Positions 20,845-28,643 of a stretch of 64,000 nucleotides of DNA are shown here, one piece after another (the stretch's first letter is position 1; every line of letters begins with the position of its first letter). This DNA comes from Brevundimonas pondensis (GTDB taxonomy: Bacteria; Pseudomonadota; Alphaproteobacteria; Caulobacterales; Caulobacteraceae). The DNA lies in NCBI RefSeq assembly GCF_017487345.1, contig NZ_CP062006.1:62001-126000 (forward strand), written 5' to 3'. The position numbers and the translations under genes were made by a program. The notes beneath the pieces were generated by a model, which had not been told where the DNA came from, did no database searches, and worked only from the letters and a program-made list of their open reading frames with translations.

Positions 20845-21174
20845 CTAGCCCGGCCAGAGTTTAGCCCACCACGGACGCTCTATTCGCCTGACCGCCGCCG
20901 CATCCCGCGCCTCGCAGGACGTCACGATCTCCACCACGTCCGCCGTGCGTCCGTTGGCGCGGGCGAGTTGACCGGTCTGCTCGATCCCAAACACCTGCCA
21001 GTCGGCCTCGACGGCGTCGGCCGGCGGCAGGGCGGCGGACGGAACAGGCTCAGTCCACCCGCTGGGGATCAGCGAGGAGCAGCCGACAGTCGGGCCCAGC
21101 ACCTGGGTTGATCCGGCACACGCCCCGGCGAGCGGCGAGAGTAGCAGCAGAGCGATCAGGGGCCTGACGGACAT
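20845..21174 (-). CDS. Phage o-spanin-like lipoprotein (Rz1 analogue)
   Basis: Protein of 109 residues with an N-terminal lipoprotein signal (LIALLLLSPLAGAC). It would sit in the outer membrane and, with the i-spanin, fuse inner and outer membranes at lysis. ATG 21174 has AGGAAGGAA upstream and lies inside the i-spanin gene in another frame, so the first 125 nt overlap it, the typical Rz/Rz1 arrangement. The C-terminal part is longer than the usual Pro-rich Rz1 and ends in RPWWAKLWPG. Confidence 0.7.
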   Translation of the reverse strand: MSVRPLIALLLLSPLAGACAGSTQVLGPTVGCSSLIPSGWTEPVPSAALPPADAVEADWQVFGIEQTGQLARANGRTADVVEIVTSCEARDAAAVRRIERPWWAKLWPG

Positions 21175-21427
21175 CGGCGGTTCCTTCCTGGACGTCATTG
21201 GTGATCTGGTTGTTTCGGGTGTCGGCGCGGTCGCGGACGGCGCTGGCGTCCTGAGCGGCGCCGGTGCGCCCCTCGGCGAAGGTCTGGCCCGCGTCGGCCT
21301 TGCGGGCGTCGTTTCGGGCACCGCGCATGGTGAAGACGGCCATGGCCAGGCTCAGAACGATGCCGAGGACCAGCAGCCCGAAGATGACCTTGGCAGACGT
21401 GTCGAAGGCCTTGATGGCGGCGATCAC
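21050..21427 (-). CDS. Phage i-spanin-like membrane protein (Rz analogue)
   Basis: Protein of 125 residues with one N-terminal TM helix (KVIFGLLVLGIVLSLAMAVF) followed by a charged, probably coiled periplasmic stretch, ending in a Cys-containing tail (RGVCRINPGAGPDC) typical of alphaproteobacterial phage Rz proteins. GTG start overlaps the end of a tiny upstream frame. Its 3' third encodes the o-spanin in a second frame. Together with the endolysin it forms a lysis cassette. Confidence 0.72.
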   Translation of the reverse strand: MIAAIKAFDTSAKVIFGLLVLGIVLSLAMAVFTMRGARNDARKADAGQTFAEGRTGAAQDASAVRDRADTRNNQITNDVQEGTADVRQAPDRSAATLAARRGVCRINPGAGPDCRLLLADPQRVD

Positions 21428-21483
21428 AGGATCAGCCCCTTTGCCTTGGCGGTCCGGGCCTTGCGATCCTCAAGCCCGATCAT
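21424..21483 (-). CDS. Possible 19-residue leader peptide between endolysin and i-spanin
   Basis: ATG follows GAGGC, overlaps the endolysin stop (ATGA type), and its TGA overlaps the i-spanin GTG start. It encodes MIGLEDRKARTAKAKGLIL. It may be a coupling peptide or nothing more than a chance frame; there is no recognised family. Confidence 0.25.
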   Translation of the reverse strand: MIGLEDRKARTAKAKGLIL

Positions 21484-21980
21484 GCCTCATTCCCCGACAC
21501 CGGCGCGCCAGACGGCTTCAGATAGATGCGCTTCTGCGGCGGCAGAGCCGGTCCCTTCGGCCATCGCATACCGCCGTCGGCCAGGCGGTTCTTGGCGATC
21601 CGGGTGATGCTGACCGCGTTCCCCTGATTGCCCCCTAGGACGTGGTAGCAGTCCTTGTCCTCCCCGACGTAGAAGCCGACATGGCCGCCGCCGGACCGCG
21701 TGAATACGAGGATGCAGCCATAGCGCGGCGCAACCAGTTTGCGGCCCCACAGGCCCCACGACGACGCCCTGACCGCAATCGGCGGCGTGTCCAGTCCGGC
21801 CTTCGTCATCACCTGAGCGGCGAAGGTTCCGCACCACGGCGTTTCGTCATCGGTGACGGTGATCCCGAGCTTCTTGGCTCCGAGGCTCTTGATCCAGCCC
21901 ATGATCGTCGGGCTATGCTTTGCACCCACGACTTCGCGCACCCCGATCTGAGACCGGGCGTAGGTCATCCAGTCCGCCAT
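21480..21980 (-). CDS. Phage endolysin, TIGR02594 family (NlpC/P60-CHAP-like)
   Basis: Protein of 166 residues without a signal peptide. It matches the TIGR02594 family of phage and prophage cell-wall hydrolases: Cys50 in DETPWCGTFAAQVMTKAGL and His100 in RSGGGHVGFYVGE as the Cys-His pair, preceded by QIGVREV and followed by LGGNQGNAVSI. It probably cleaves peptidoglycan amide bonds during lysis. ATG 21980 has AGGAG 8 bp upstream. Immediately upstream of the spanin pair. Confidence 0.85.
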   Translation of the reverse strand: MADWMTYARSQIGVREVVGAKHSPTIMGWIKSLGAKKLGITVTDDETPWCGTFAAQVMTKAGLDTPPIAVRASSWGLWGRKLVAPRYGCILVFTRSGGGHVGFYVGEDKDCYHVLGGNQGNAVSITRIAKNRLADGGMRWPKGPALPPQKRIYLKPSGAPVSGNEA

Positions 21981-22090
21981 TTGGCTGACTCCTGATTTGT
22001 GGTAGGGTTTGGCTAGGCAATGCCTAGAATCCCGGTCACCGCATGGGGCCGGTCGCGGCCTCGGGTTTCGCCATCCGGGGCCGTTTGCCG

Positions 22091-22393
22091 TTAACGCGCC
22101 TCTTCGATCTCGACCGACCCTGCCGGGGTTTCTGCCTTGATGTTCACCGTCCGGCGCTGAAGGAAGAACGTCCCCAGCGCGATCAGGGCCAGCAGGCCCA
22201 TCAAGGTCCAGCCGAGGAAGTTGAGCCGCTGTGAGGCCGTCTCAGCAGGCCAGCCGCCCCAGACGATGATCCAGGTCAACGCCACCGCGCAGATCGTCAG
22301 GACCGGCGTGTAGAGGATCGCGGCCCAATCCCTCGCACTGTCGCGGGAGATGGGCCGAAAGCCGAACAGTTTGCACAGCGCCCACCAGATCAT
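22091..22393 (-). CDS. Small phage membrane protein, holin candidate
   Basis: Protein of 100 residues with two hydrophobic segments (about 26-46 and 60-79) and a charged C terminus, the size and topology of a class II holin. Its ATG overlaps the stop of the upstream gene (ATGA). Assignment rests on position beside the endolysin and on topology; there is no sequence family recognised. Confidence 0.6.
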   Translation of the reverse strand: MIWWALCKLFGFRPISRDSARDWAAILYTPVLTICAVALTWIIVWGGWPAETASQRLNFLGWTLMGLLALIALGTFFLQRRTVNIKAETPAGSVEIEEAR

Positions 22394-22692
22394 GCGGGCT
22401 TCCTCACGCGGGCGGCCGGTCGCGGCGGCGGGGTCAGGCCAGCGGTGCGGATGACGGATTCCAGGCTCTCGATATGGGCGGACAGTTCGCCTACCCGCTC
22501 CTCAAGCTCACCCAGTCGTTCCAGCAGGGCGTCCTCTCGGTCCTTCAGCGCCTTGATCGTCTCGGCCGCGATGGATTGGGCCAGGGTGATGAGATCGACC
22601 TTTGTCTTTCCCCGGCTGGAGAGCCAGTTCCAGATATTTCCGCCCCCCATGATGGTCACGGCTCCAGACAGGAGGATTTCGGCTGTGGTCAT
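22390..22692 (-). CDS. Small phage protein with N-terminal TM and coiled coil
   Basis: Protein of 100 residues. Residues 4-24 are a weakly hydrophobic helix (ILLSGAVTIMGGGNIWNWL), followed by a strong heptad-rich region (ALLERLGELEERVGELSAHIESLESVI) and a Pro/Arg-rich tail. It is first in the lysis-side operon, directly after a terminator. It could be a holin, antiholin or lysis accessory protein; function uncertain. Confidence 0.6.
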   Translation of the reverse strand: MTTAEILLSGAVTIMGGGNIWNWLSSRGKTKVDLITLAQSIAAETIKALKDREDALLERLGELEERVGELSAHIESLESVIRTAGLTPPPRPAARVRKPA

Positions 22693-22710
22693 CAGTGGCC
22701 TTTCAGGCAA

Positions 22711-22734
22711 AGAAAAAGGCCCCGACCGGGGCCT
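22711..22734 (-). terminator. Terminator separating tailspike-side transcripts from the lysis cassette
   Basis: aggccccg / cggggcct stem; on the minus strand it is followed by TTTTTCTTTG. It would stop minus-strand transcripts that run antisense through the GT61 gene. Confidence 0.7.
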
Positions 22735-22751
22735 GTGGCGTATCGGCGATT

Positions 22752-22771
22752 TGGTGTGATACGGTGTGCGG
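22752..22771 (+). promoter_or_regulatory. Promoter-like element before the GT61 gene
   Basis: tggtgtgatacggtg begins exactly 20 bp before ATG 22772. The matching tggtgtgttatggtg begins exactly 20 bp before the other plus-strand accessory gene (26098-26117). It contains an extended -10-like TGTGATAC; no -35 is evident. Confidence 0.45.
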
Positions 22772-23803
22772 ATGGACCAGTTCACAATCGAAAAGCCGAA
22801 GCTGTCCGCCGCGACATGGCTCGGGCTGACGCTGATCTCTGACACCGACGTATTGCGCTCAAAGAGCGTCATGGGCGGCTCGGTCGTTAAAGGGCCGCCG
22901 GGTGTGGTGGAGATGGAAAATCTCCTGTTCGTGCCCGGATGGCGGTGCCTGTTCACCAAGGACGGGCGGCGGGTTGAGGAAACCGTATCATTCGGCTCCT
23001 ATCCCGGCATTCGTCCGATCACGGCCGCCAAGCTGGCGAAGCACGACCCGCCCGAAACCTCCGTTCGTGCCGAGCAGGTTATCGATGAAGTGGTCACGTT
23101 TGGCGGCCCGACCATCCCTCATTACGGCCACCAGCTGACGGACGGCATGGCCCGGCAGTGGTGGCGGGATGACAACCCCAGCCTGATTACAGCGCCCCTA
23201 TCAGGGTATCAGCTGGCGCTTGCCGAAATGGGCTCCCCGCGCCGGATCATCAGCCCCGACAGGCCAACCCTTTTTCGCCGCGTCGTCGTCCCTCTGCCGT
23301 CGATCCTGACGGACGGGGTGATTCACGACGTTCACGACATGGAACACAGACGGGTTGCAGAAACCGCCCTTGTGCGCTCAGACTTCCACCCCGGCCCGAG
23401 GATCTATGTCTCGCGGTCGCGCTTGAGGTCGGCCCGATGCGTGGATGGGGAGCAGGAGCTCGAGGCGCTGTTGTCGCGCGCCGGCTACCAGATTATCCAC
23501 CCTCAGGACCTCCCACTTGCGGATCAGATCGCCGCCTTTAACCGCGCCCGCGTTATCGTCGGATGCAGCGGGTCCGCTATGCACACCTCTCTGTTTCACC
23601 TTGGGGGTCCGCTAAATATCGTCACCCTATCCGGCCCGCGCTTCAATCGCCGGTTTTCACTCGTGGACCGTATCAAGTCCTACAAGGCGACCTATGTGCA
23701 GTGCCTGGGATTCACCGAGCGCGACGCGAGGGGCGCCATTTCGTCGATGAACTTGGACATGGCGCGCGCCATCGAAGGGCTTGATATCGCCGGGGCTCTC
23801 TAG
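22772..23803 (+). CDS. GT61 (DUF563) family glycosyltransferase carried by the phage element
   Basis: Protein of 343 residues with the GT61 pattern: HYGHQLTDGMARQWW at about 117-131, RIYVSRSRL at about 210, a short ELEALLSRAGYQIIHPQDLPLADQI stretch, and VGCSGSAMHTSLFH at about 263-275. No TM helix or signal peptide, so it acts in the cytosol. It lies between lysis and tailspike genes but on the opposite strand, i.e. as a moron. Probable role is modification of host surface glycan (lysogenic conversion); modification of a phage product is an alternative. ATG 22772 preferred over GTG 22766. Confidence 0.78.
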   Translation: MDQFTIEKPKLSAATWLGLTLISDTDVLRSKSVMGGSVVKGPPGVVEMENLLFVPGWRCLFTKDGRRVEETVSFGSYPGIRPITAAKLAKHDPPETSVRAEQVIDEVVTFGGPTIPHYGHQLTDGMARQWWRDDNPSLITAPLSGYQLALAEMGSPRRIISPDRPTLFRRVVVPLPSILTDGVIHDVHDMEHRRVAETALVRSDFHPGPRIYVSRSRLRSARCVDGEQELEALLSRAGYQIIHPQDLPLADQIAAFNRARVIVGCSGSAMHTSLFHLGGPLNIVTLSGPRFNRRFSLVDRIKSYKATYVQCLGFTERDARGAISSMNLDMARAIEGLDIAGAL

Positions 23804-26058
23804 CCGATCTTCTGAACCGACAGACGCGTGTTGACGTGAGTGTTCAGCGCCCCTCCGCCACTGGCCTGACGGCTCTGGACCTTCAGGGTCGCGCCGCCGG
23901 ACGGAACGCGCACCCGTTCGGACACAGGGACGTCGGCTGGGTTCGAGCCGTCCTGCGGAAGGATGCGACGCGGCGCCCAAAGGCTCTTGTACCCCGACCC
24001 GGTGTCCAGCACGAGTCGGCTATCGCGGATGCCCGTGGCGTTGGGCGAGAACGCCACCACTCCGGACACGTCCCACAGGCCTTCGGCCAGAGTGAACGCG
24101 CCGGTCGACGCGTTGTAGAGCGCTCCGGGATCAACCTTGGCGATGAAGTCGCCACCGGGGCTGTTTCCGTTCGGGATGACATCGGTCCAGGTGTTGTCGG
24201 CAAGGGTTTGATTTTCGTCCGTGGGGACGTAGGCGAACGTTCCTGCGAAGCCAGTGCTGGCGGAAACCGTCGCCCCGCGCACGACATTGTTCCGGAACCA
24301 ATTCGGTGCGGCCCGGTCCTTTACCGCAGCCCCGTCGACGAACCCCCCGTAGTCCATGAAGGACTTGCCGGCCATGGTGTGCACGCCAGAGCCGCCCGAT
24401 AGTGTGAGAAACACACCGTCGAGCGCGTTGATGTAGGACGTGGCCACGCGTACCGTAAGGCCGAGTTCGTCCCACCCCAGCCAGTATGTGACGCCTGCGG
24501 TCAGCCCGGTCGGAAGGGCTCCCGCCGAAGTGAACGTGACGGGCTTCCCCTTGGTCACAGGGAAAGAACCGTCGGCCATGGTAAGATCGCCGCCTGTGCG
24601 CGACACCACGACCGACCCGACATGAGAAGCGATGACGTTGCCCTCGACTACCACGTCCTTGGGGAAGGACGCGCGCAGGGGATTGCCGCTATTGCGGTCC
24701 AACCCGACACCCATCGTCGGCGAGCCGATGTCCTTGTAGTAGCCGTTCGATCCGGTTTCCGAGATGACCAGACCAGAAACTCGAACTTGCTGCTGGTAGG
24801 GCTGGCCTTCGGTATCCGTCGGGCCGCCGATGACAACGCCGTAGCGCCCGCAGTGCTCGATGTTCAGGCCCGAGATATTGTCTCGGTAGTGAGCATGGGC
24901 CAGCTTCACGCCGTTGTTGAAGCAGTGGCGGACGACGCCGGTCACCTTGGCGCGCGTCGAGCCGTAGCCCGAGAAATCGACACCTTGGTCCACTTGCTCG
25001 ACATGGACCTGGATCACGCCGTTGCGCACACGGTCGAGGGTCACACCGCGCGAGTAGCGCGAGCGCTCCACCGTGGTACGGTCAGTTCGGCCCAGGCGCG
25101 CGACCTTGGCAGCGAAGAAGGCCGTCTCAATGTCGACGAGCACCACACCTTCGACCGTGTCGTTCGTCTGTGTCGTGTGGACGTAGAAGCCGTCGTGGGC
25201 ATACACATCGCCCGTGACAAGGCCGACTTTCTCGAACCGGATCAGCTCGCCCGCGTTGTTGCCGAACGCCTCCAGTCCCGTGACGCGCGCCCAGCCCACA
25301 TGGCTGATCTCTACGCCGACGTTCGAGTGCAGGACGGTATCGGACGATCCGCCGTTGCGGTCGATCTTGACGTTATCCAGCACGATCCAGTCTGTAGAGC
25401 TGGCCCCGGCCCCCGAGAACTGAAGGGTCCGCGACGTTCCGGTCGTCTGGTTGGGGTTCAGGTCCTTGAACCGCGCGTTGCGGATGGTGAAGTTCGCCCC
25501 CAGCCCCGGCAGCCCACCGTTGAAGAAGCCGAAGTTCACGCCATACAGCTTGTTCCCGCCGTCGATAGGCAGGCCCGTCGATTTGGCGGCGGCGATCACC
25601 GCCAGCCACGCGGTCGTGTCGTTGGATGTGCCGTCCCCGGCCGCGCCGTAGCTCAACGGGCTCAGATAGACGCGAGACGCCAGCCCTAGGTTCTCGACGA
25701 AGCTTTCGGCCTCCTCCTCCGACAGGTTGGAGCCGTCCCGGTCCGCCTTGATGTTGGTGCTTTCGGCCGCCTGAATGCCGTTCACGTCACGCAGCCCGCC
25801 AATCGGCACATCGTCAGCGTCGCGGATGGCGATCGTATAGACCGCGTTCAGGTCCGCAAAGAGCGACGGAAACACCCCGGCTGCGTCCGCTATTACCGGG
25901 TTGGGGTGCGCCACATTGAGGGCATCAGTCGTATAGACCGCCTGCAACGTGGTCGTTTCGTTGAGGAAGAAATAGATCTTCGCTCCAGCCACTGGCGCAC
26001 CATTGATATCAAGCGCGGGCATGTAGTTGGGGATGATGATGCGACCAGAGGCCATCAT
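23800..26058 (-). CDS. Phage tailspike / tail fibre with right-handed beta-helix
   Basis: Receptor-binding virion protein of 752 residues. The N-terminal particle-binding region (about 1-110; GAKIYFFLNETTTLQAVY, HPNPVIADAAGVFPSLFAD) is common to many podo- and siphovirus tail fibres. The middle begins SPLSYGAAGDGTSNDTTAW, the usual entry to a pectate-lyase-like beta-helix, and runs to about 560. The C-terminal about 140 residues look like a jelly-roll (C1q-like) trimerisation domain. Such spikes often depolymerise host polysaccharide. GGAG lies upstream of two tandem ATGs (26058, 26055). It overlaps the GT61 stop by 4 bp. Confidence 0.82.
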   Translation of the reverse strand: MMASGRIIIPNYMPALDINGAPVAGAKIYFFLNETTTLQAVYTTDALNVAHPNPVIADAAGVFPSLFADLNAVYTIAIRDADDVPIGGLRDVNGIQAAESTNIKADRDGSNLSEEEAESFVENLGLASRVYLSPLSYGAAGDGTSNDTTAWLAVIAAAKSTGLPIDGGNKLYGVNFGFFNGGLPGLGANFTIRNARFKDLNPNQTTGTSRTLQFSGAGASSTDWIVLDNVKIDRNGGSSDTVLHSNVGVEISHVGWARVTGLEAFGNNAGELIRFEKVGLVTGDVYAHDGFYVHTTQTNDTVEGVVLVDIETAFFAAKVARLGRTDRTTVERSRYSRGVTLDRVRNGVIQVHVEQVDQGVDFSGYGSTRAKVTGVVRHCFNNGVKLAHAHYRDNISGLNIEHCGRYGVVIGGPTDTEGQPYQQQVRVSGLVISETGSNGYYKDIGSPTMGVGLDRNSGNPLRASFPKDVVVEGNVIASHVGSVVVSRTGGDLTMADGSFPVTKGKPVTFTSAGALPTGLTAGVTYWLGWDELGLTVRVATSYINALDGVFLTLSGGSGVHTMAGKSFMDYGGFVDGAAVKDRAAPNWFRNNVVRGATVSASTGFAGTFAYVPTDENQTLADNTWTDVIPNGNSPGGDFIAKVDPGALYNASTGAFTLAEGLWDVSGVVAFSPNATGIRDSRLVLDTGSGYKSLWAPRRILPQDGSNPADVPVSERVRVPSGGATLKVQSRQASGGGALNTHVNTRLSVQKIG

Positions 26059-26097
26059 GTTCTCCGTCTTGGGAAAGCGGCGTCGTCCGACGCGGCG

Positions 26098-26117
26098 TGG
26101 TGTGTTATGGTGGCGCT
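26098..26117 (+). promoter_or_regulatory. Promoter-like element before the 50-residue membrane protein
   Basis: tggtgtgttatggtg at the same 20-bp distance from the start codon as the element before the GT61 gene; 14 of the 20 bases match, including tggtgtg, ta and ggtg. Confidence 0.45.
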
Positions 26118-26270
26118 ATGAGCGAGAAACCGAGACACGCCCTATGGGGGCAGGATACGTCCCGCTGGAGCATCCTCACCCACGTGGTGGCCTGGGCCAT
26201 CTTCCTGCCCTGCGCCTATGGCGTAGCGTGGCTGGCCGGCAAGCTGACCGACTTCATCCTGCCATTCTGA
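26118..26270 (+). CDS. 50-residue membrane protein in the phage element
   Basis: Short frame ATG 26118 to TGA 26270 with one TM helix (SILTHVVAWAIFLPCAYGVAWLAG). It is divergent from the tailspike and overlaps the 3' end of the virion-type gene tail to tail by 17 bp. No family recognised. The shared upstream element with the GT61 gene supports real expression. It could be an accessory to the glycosyltransferase, a superinfection-exclusion peptide or a holin-like protein; undecided. Confidence 0.55.
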   Translation: MSEKPRHALWGQDTSRWSILTHVVAWAIFLPCAYGVAWLAGKLTDFILPF

Positions 26271-27897
26271 TCCGAGGCTGTTGCGGCGCCTGAGCCGCCC
26301 CCGCTGCGCCGCTGAGTTGCGGCACCATGCGTTCGACAAGACGCAAGCTCTCTTGCTGGCTGAAACCGCGCTGACGCAGGATCGACAGAACCTCGTCTGT
26401 GCGCGACGGATCGGTGGCGAGGCTGATCAGCGTTTCGGCCTGTTGGTCGGACATGCCGCGCGACTTGAGCAGATCGATTGCGCCCCCAATGGCCTCTCCG
26501 AAACGTCCCGTCAGGACGTTGCCGACGATGTTGCCTGCCTTCTGGGCTTCGCCATCCTGGCTGTTCAGGAAGGTGTTCGACCCGGCGCGCGGATTGACGT
26601 TGTGGCCGGTCATCATCAACTGGCGACCGACACCCGCCCCCTGGCGCAGTTCATCCGCCCCTTCTTGACCCAGCAGAGCCGTGACTTTGCGCTGCATGTT
26701 CCGGTCGGTGGCGATGCTGTCGAGAACGCCCGGCGCGCCTCGCCCCGTTCCTGCGGCGCGCTCTAGCCCCGCACGGCCAGCCGCCGCCGCGATCTGGCGC
26801 TGAGCGGGGTCCATGCCCTCCACAGCCTGTACGAAGTCGGCAGGGTGGCCCTTGTTGCCCGCGAAGCGATCCCCGATCTCCACGGCGTCACCAAGACGGG
26901 CGCGCTGAGCGTAGCCCTCCAGGGCGTCGCCGTAGGCCGGAACCTGATCGCGCGCGTTCTGGCGCACCGCCCGGCCCGCCGCCCCAAAGACGCGCTGCGC
27001 ATTGGCGTCGGTCCCGCCCGCCTTGCCGAGATAGAGCGACAGGAGGTCGGCGGCGCCAACAGAGATTTCGGTATTCGGCTGATCGAGCAGCGTGTCGGCC
27101 AACTGGTTCAGTTCGGCGGCGACGTTGCGTTCCTGCTCGTCCACCGAAGACCCGAAGAGGCGGGCGGCCTGACGAATGGCGGAACGGCCCTCTTCACCAC
27201 GCAGGGCCATGACCGACGACGGGTCGAGTTGAACCCGCTCGCCGCGCACCGCATCAAAGGCGGGGCGAGATGCGTCACGCTGATAGGCTTTCAGCGCCAC
27301 GTCTAGTTGCTCGGGCGTGGCCTCAATGGGCGAAACGCGCTGCGCGAGCCCCTGGGTGAAGTCCTGCACCTCGCCGCGCCGACCGGTGGCGAAGTTCTCA
27401 GCCGCCTGGCGTCCCGGCGTCTGACGGGTGGCGGCGACGCGGGTGCGCGACTGAACGACCGAGCCGCCAGCATCCGCAATGGTGGGCTCAGCGCCAAACC
27501 GGCGCATGTTCGCCACCTGGGCCTCCATGTCGGCCAGACTGACGCCTTGCCGCGCATTGTCTTCGCGGCGATCCTGATGGCTGAGGTAGTCCTTCAGCCC
27601 CAGCGCCTGGATGCGATAGCCCTCAAGGGCTTGCGGGGTGATGCTCTGCGGGGTCAGGCGGGCCGGGTCGATGCCGAACATCGGCGCGTATTGCTGGACG
27701 GCCGCGAACTGCTGATCCGGCGGCAGGTACTGGATGCTCTGGATCACCGCCGCCATTTGCCCGGCCTGCTGCGCGGCCTGAGCGCGCTCCCGTTCCGAGG
27801 CATTCGCCTTGAACTGCGCGATCTGCGCCAGTTCTTCGGGGCTGGAAGCGAACGAGGTCGCACCCTGATAGTCTCCGGTGCGCAGAGCGTCGGTCAT
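26254..27897 (-). CDS. Phage virion-type protein (ejection/internal protein-like)
   Basis: Helical, Gln/Ala-rich soluble protein of 547 residues with no TM. The N-terminal 120 residues (QAAQQAGQMAAVIQSIQYLPPDQQFAAVQQYAPMFGIDP) resemble DNA-ejection/internal virion proteins of short-tailed phages; the C-terminal half has Ala/Gly-rich helices. Possibly a composite of two virion proteins. Its start codon overlaps the start codon of the divergent gene (CATG at 27895-27898), leaving no promoter space, and it lacks a good ribosome site. It is upstream of the tailspike, as expected of a late structural region. Confidence 0.6.
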   Translation of the reverse strand: MTDALRTGDYQGATSFASSPEELAQIAQFKANASERERAQAAQQAGQMAAVIQSIQYLPPDQQFAAVQQYAPMFGIDPARLTPQSITPQALEGYRIQALGLKDYLSHQDRREDNARQGVSLADMEAQVANMRRFGAEPTIADAGGSVVQSRTRVAATRQTPGRQAAENFATGRRGEVQDFTQGLAQRVSPIEATPEQLDVALKAYQRDASRPAFDAVRGERVQLDPSSVMALRGEEGRSAIRQAARLFGSSVDEQERNVAAELNQLADTLLDQPNTEISVGAADLLSLYLGKAGGTDANAQRVFGAAGRAVRQNARDQVPAYGDALEGYAQRARLGDAVEIGDRFAGNKGHPADFVQAVEGMDPAQRQIAAAAGRAGLERAAGTGRGAPGVLDSIATDRNMQRKVTALLGQEGADELRQGAGVGRQLMMTGHNVNPRAGSNTFLNSQDGEAQKAGNIVGNVLTGRFGEAIGGAIDLLKSRGMSDQQAETLISLATDPSRTDEVLSILRQRGFSQQESLRLVERMVPQLSGAAGAAQAPQQPRIRMAG

Positions 27898-28378
27898 GGC
27901 TGATGGTCATATCCAACTTCGCAATGAGCCGTCGCCGTTCGATGCGGTGCGGATCAACATCGAAGACCTGTTCACCCAGGCTAAGGGCTTTCTCGACGGC
28001 GATCCGGTCACGTCTCAGGCCGTGGCTGATGAGATCGGCGCCCTGCTGGCCGAAATCCGTCAGGCCGAGAAGGCCGCCGACGAAGCGCGCAAGCTGGAGA
28101 ACAAGCCGTTTGATGACGGCAAGGCCGAGGTGCAGGAACGCTATGGTCTTTCGCCCATCTCCCTGAAGGAACCAAAGACGTGTCGCCAATGCGGTAAGGA
28201 GCGCTGTGTCGAAGCAGAGCGCAAGCTGGCTGAGGCGGAAAGGCTGAACGACCGAGCCGCCGATCTGATGCGCCAGTGCACCGATCCCGAGCGCTTCGTG
28301 GGCGCCAGCACTCTCAACGTCTACGCAAACATGAGGGCGTGGCTCTCTGACCTCAGCAAGGAGGCCGAACGTGGGTGA
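27896..28378 (+). CDS. Phage early-type protein, possible fusion, with Cys motif
   Basis: Protein of 160 residues. Residues 1-85 (FDAVRINIEDLFTQAKGFLDG, then AEKAADEARKLENKPFDDGKAEVQ) resemble a widespread alphaproteobacterial phage protein whose members continue differently. The second half has CRQCGKERC and another helix-rich stretch ending TLNVYANMRAWLSDL. The abrupt change in character suggests an in-frame join of two genes. Starts inside the start codon of the minus-strand virion gene, and no ribosome site is seen. Confidence 0.55.
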   Translation: MADGHIQLRNEPSPFDAVRINIEDLFTQAKGFLDGDPVTSQAVADEIGALLAEIRQAEKAADEARKLENKPFDDGKAEVQERYGLSPISLKEPKTCRQCGKERCVEAERKLAEAERLNDRAADLMRQCTDPERFVGASTLNVYANMRAWLSDLSKEAERG

Positions 28379-28643
28379 GATCGAAGCCATCAAGAAGATT
28401 GCCGAGGTCGCGAGTGCCGTCGGCTTTCAAGCAGGCGTTCCGGCCGCTGATGTGGCGGGGCAGCTTGTCTCGTTCCTCTACGCCAACCCGGAGCATGTCG
28501 AACGGTTCATGCGCGAGGGAGCCGAACTGTTTGTTGACGGCACCATTCAGCCCGAATGGGGCGGCCTCACATATCGCGCAGGCAACGGAGAAATACTGTC
28601 TCCCGCCGATCTCCGCGACCGGAAAGACATGGTGCGCCAATGA
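28371..28643 (+). CDS. Small phage protein, unknown function
   Basis: Protein of 90 residues, GTG start overlapping the previous gene by 8 bp and ending in an ATGA overlap with the next. The N-terminal part is helical (EIEAIKKIAEVASAVGFQAG), followed by SFLYANPEHVERFMREG. No family recognised. It belongs to the tightly packed early cluster 27896-29617. Confidence 0.55.
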   Translation: MGEIEAIKKIAEVASAVGFQAGVPAADVAGQLVSFLYANPEHVERFMREGAELFVDGTIQPEWGGLTYRAGNGEILSPADLRDRKDMVRQ

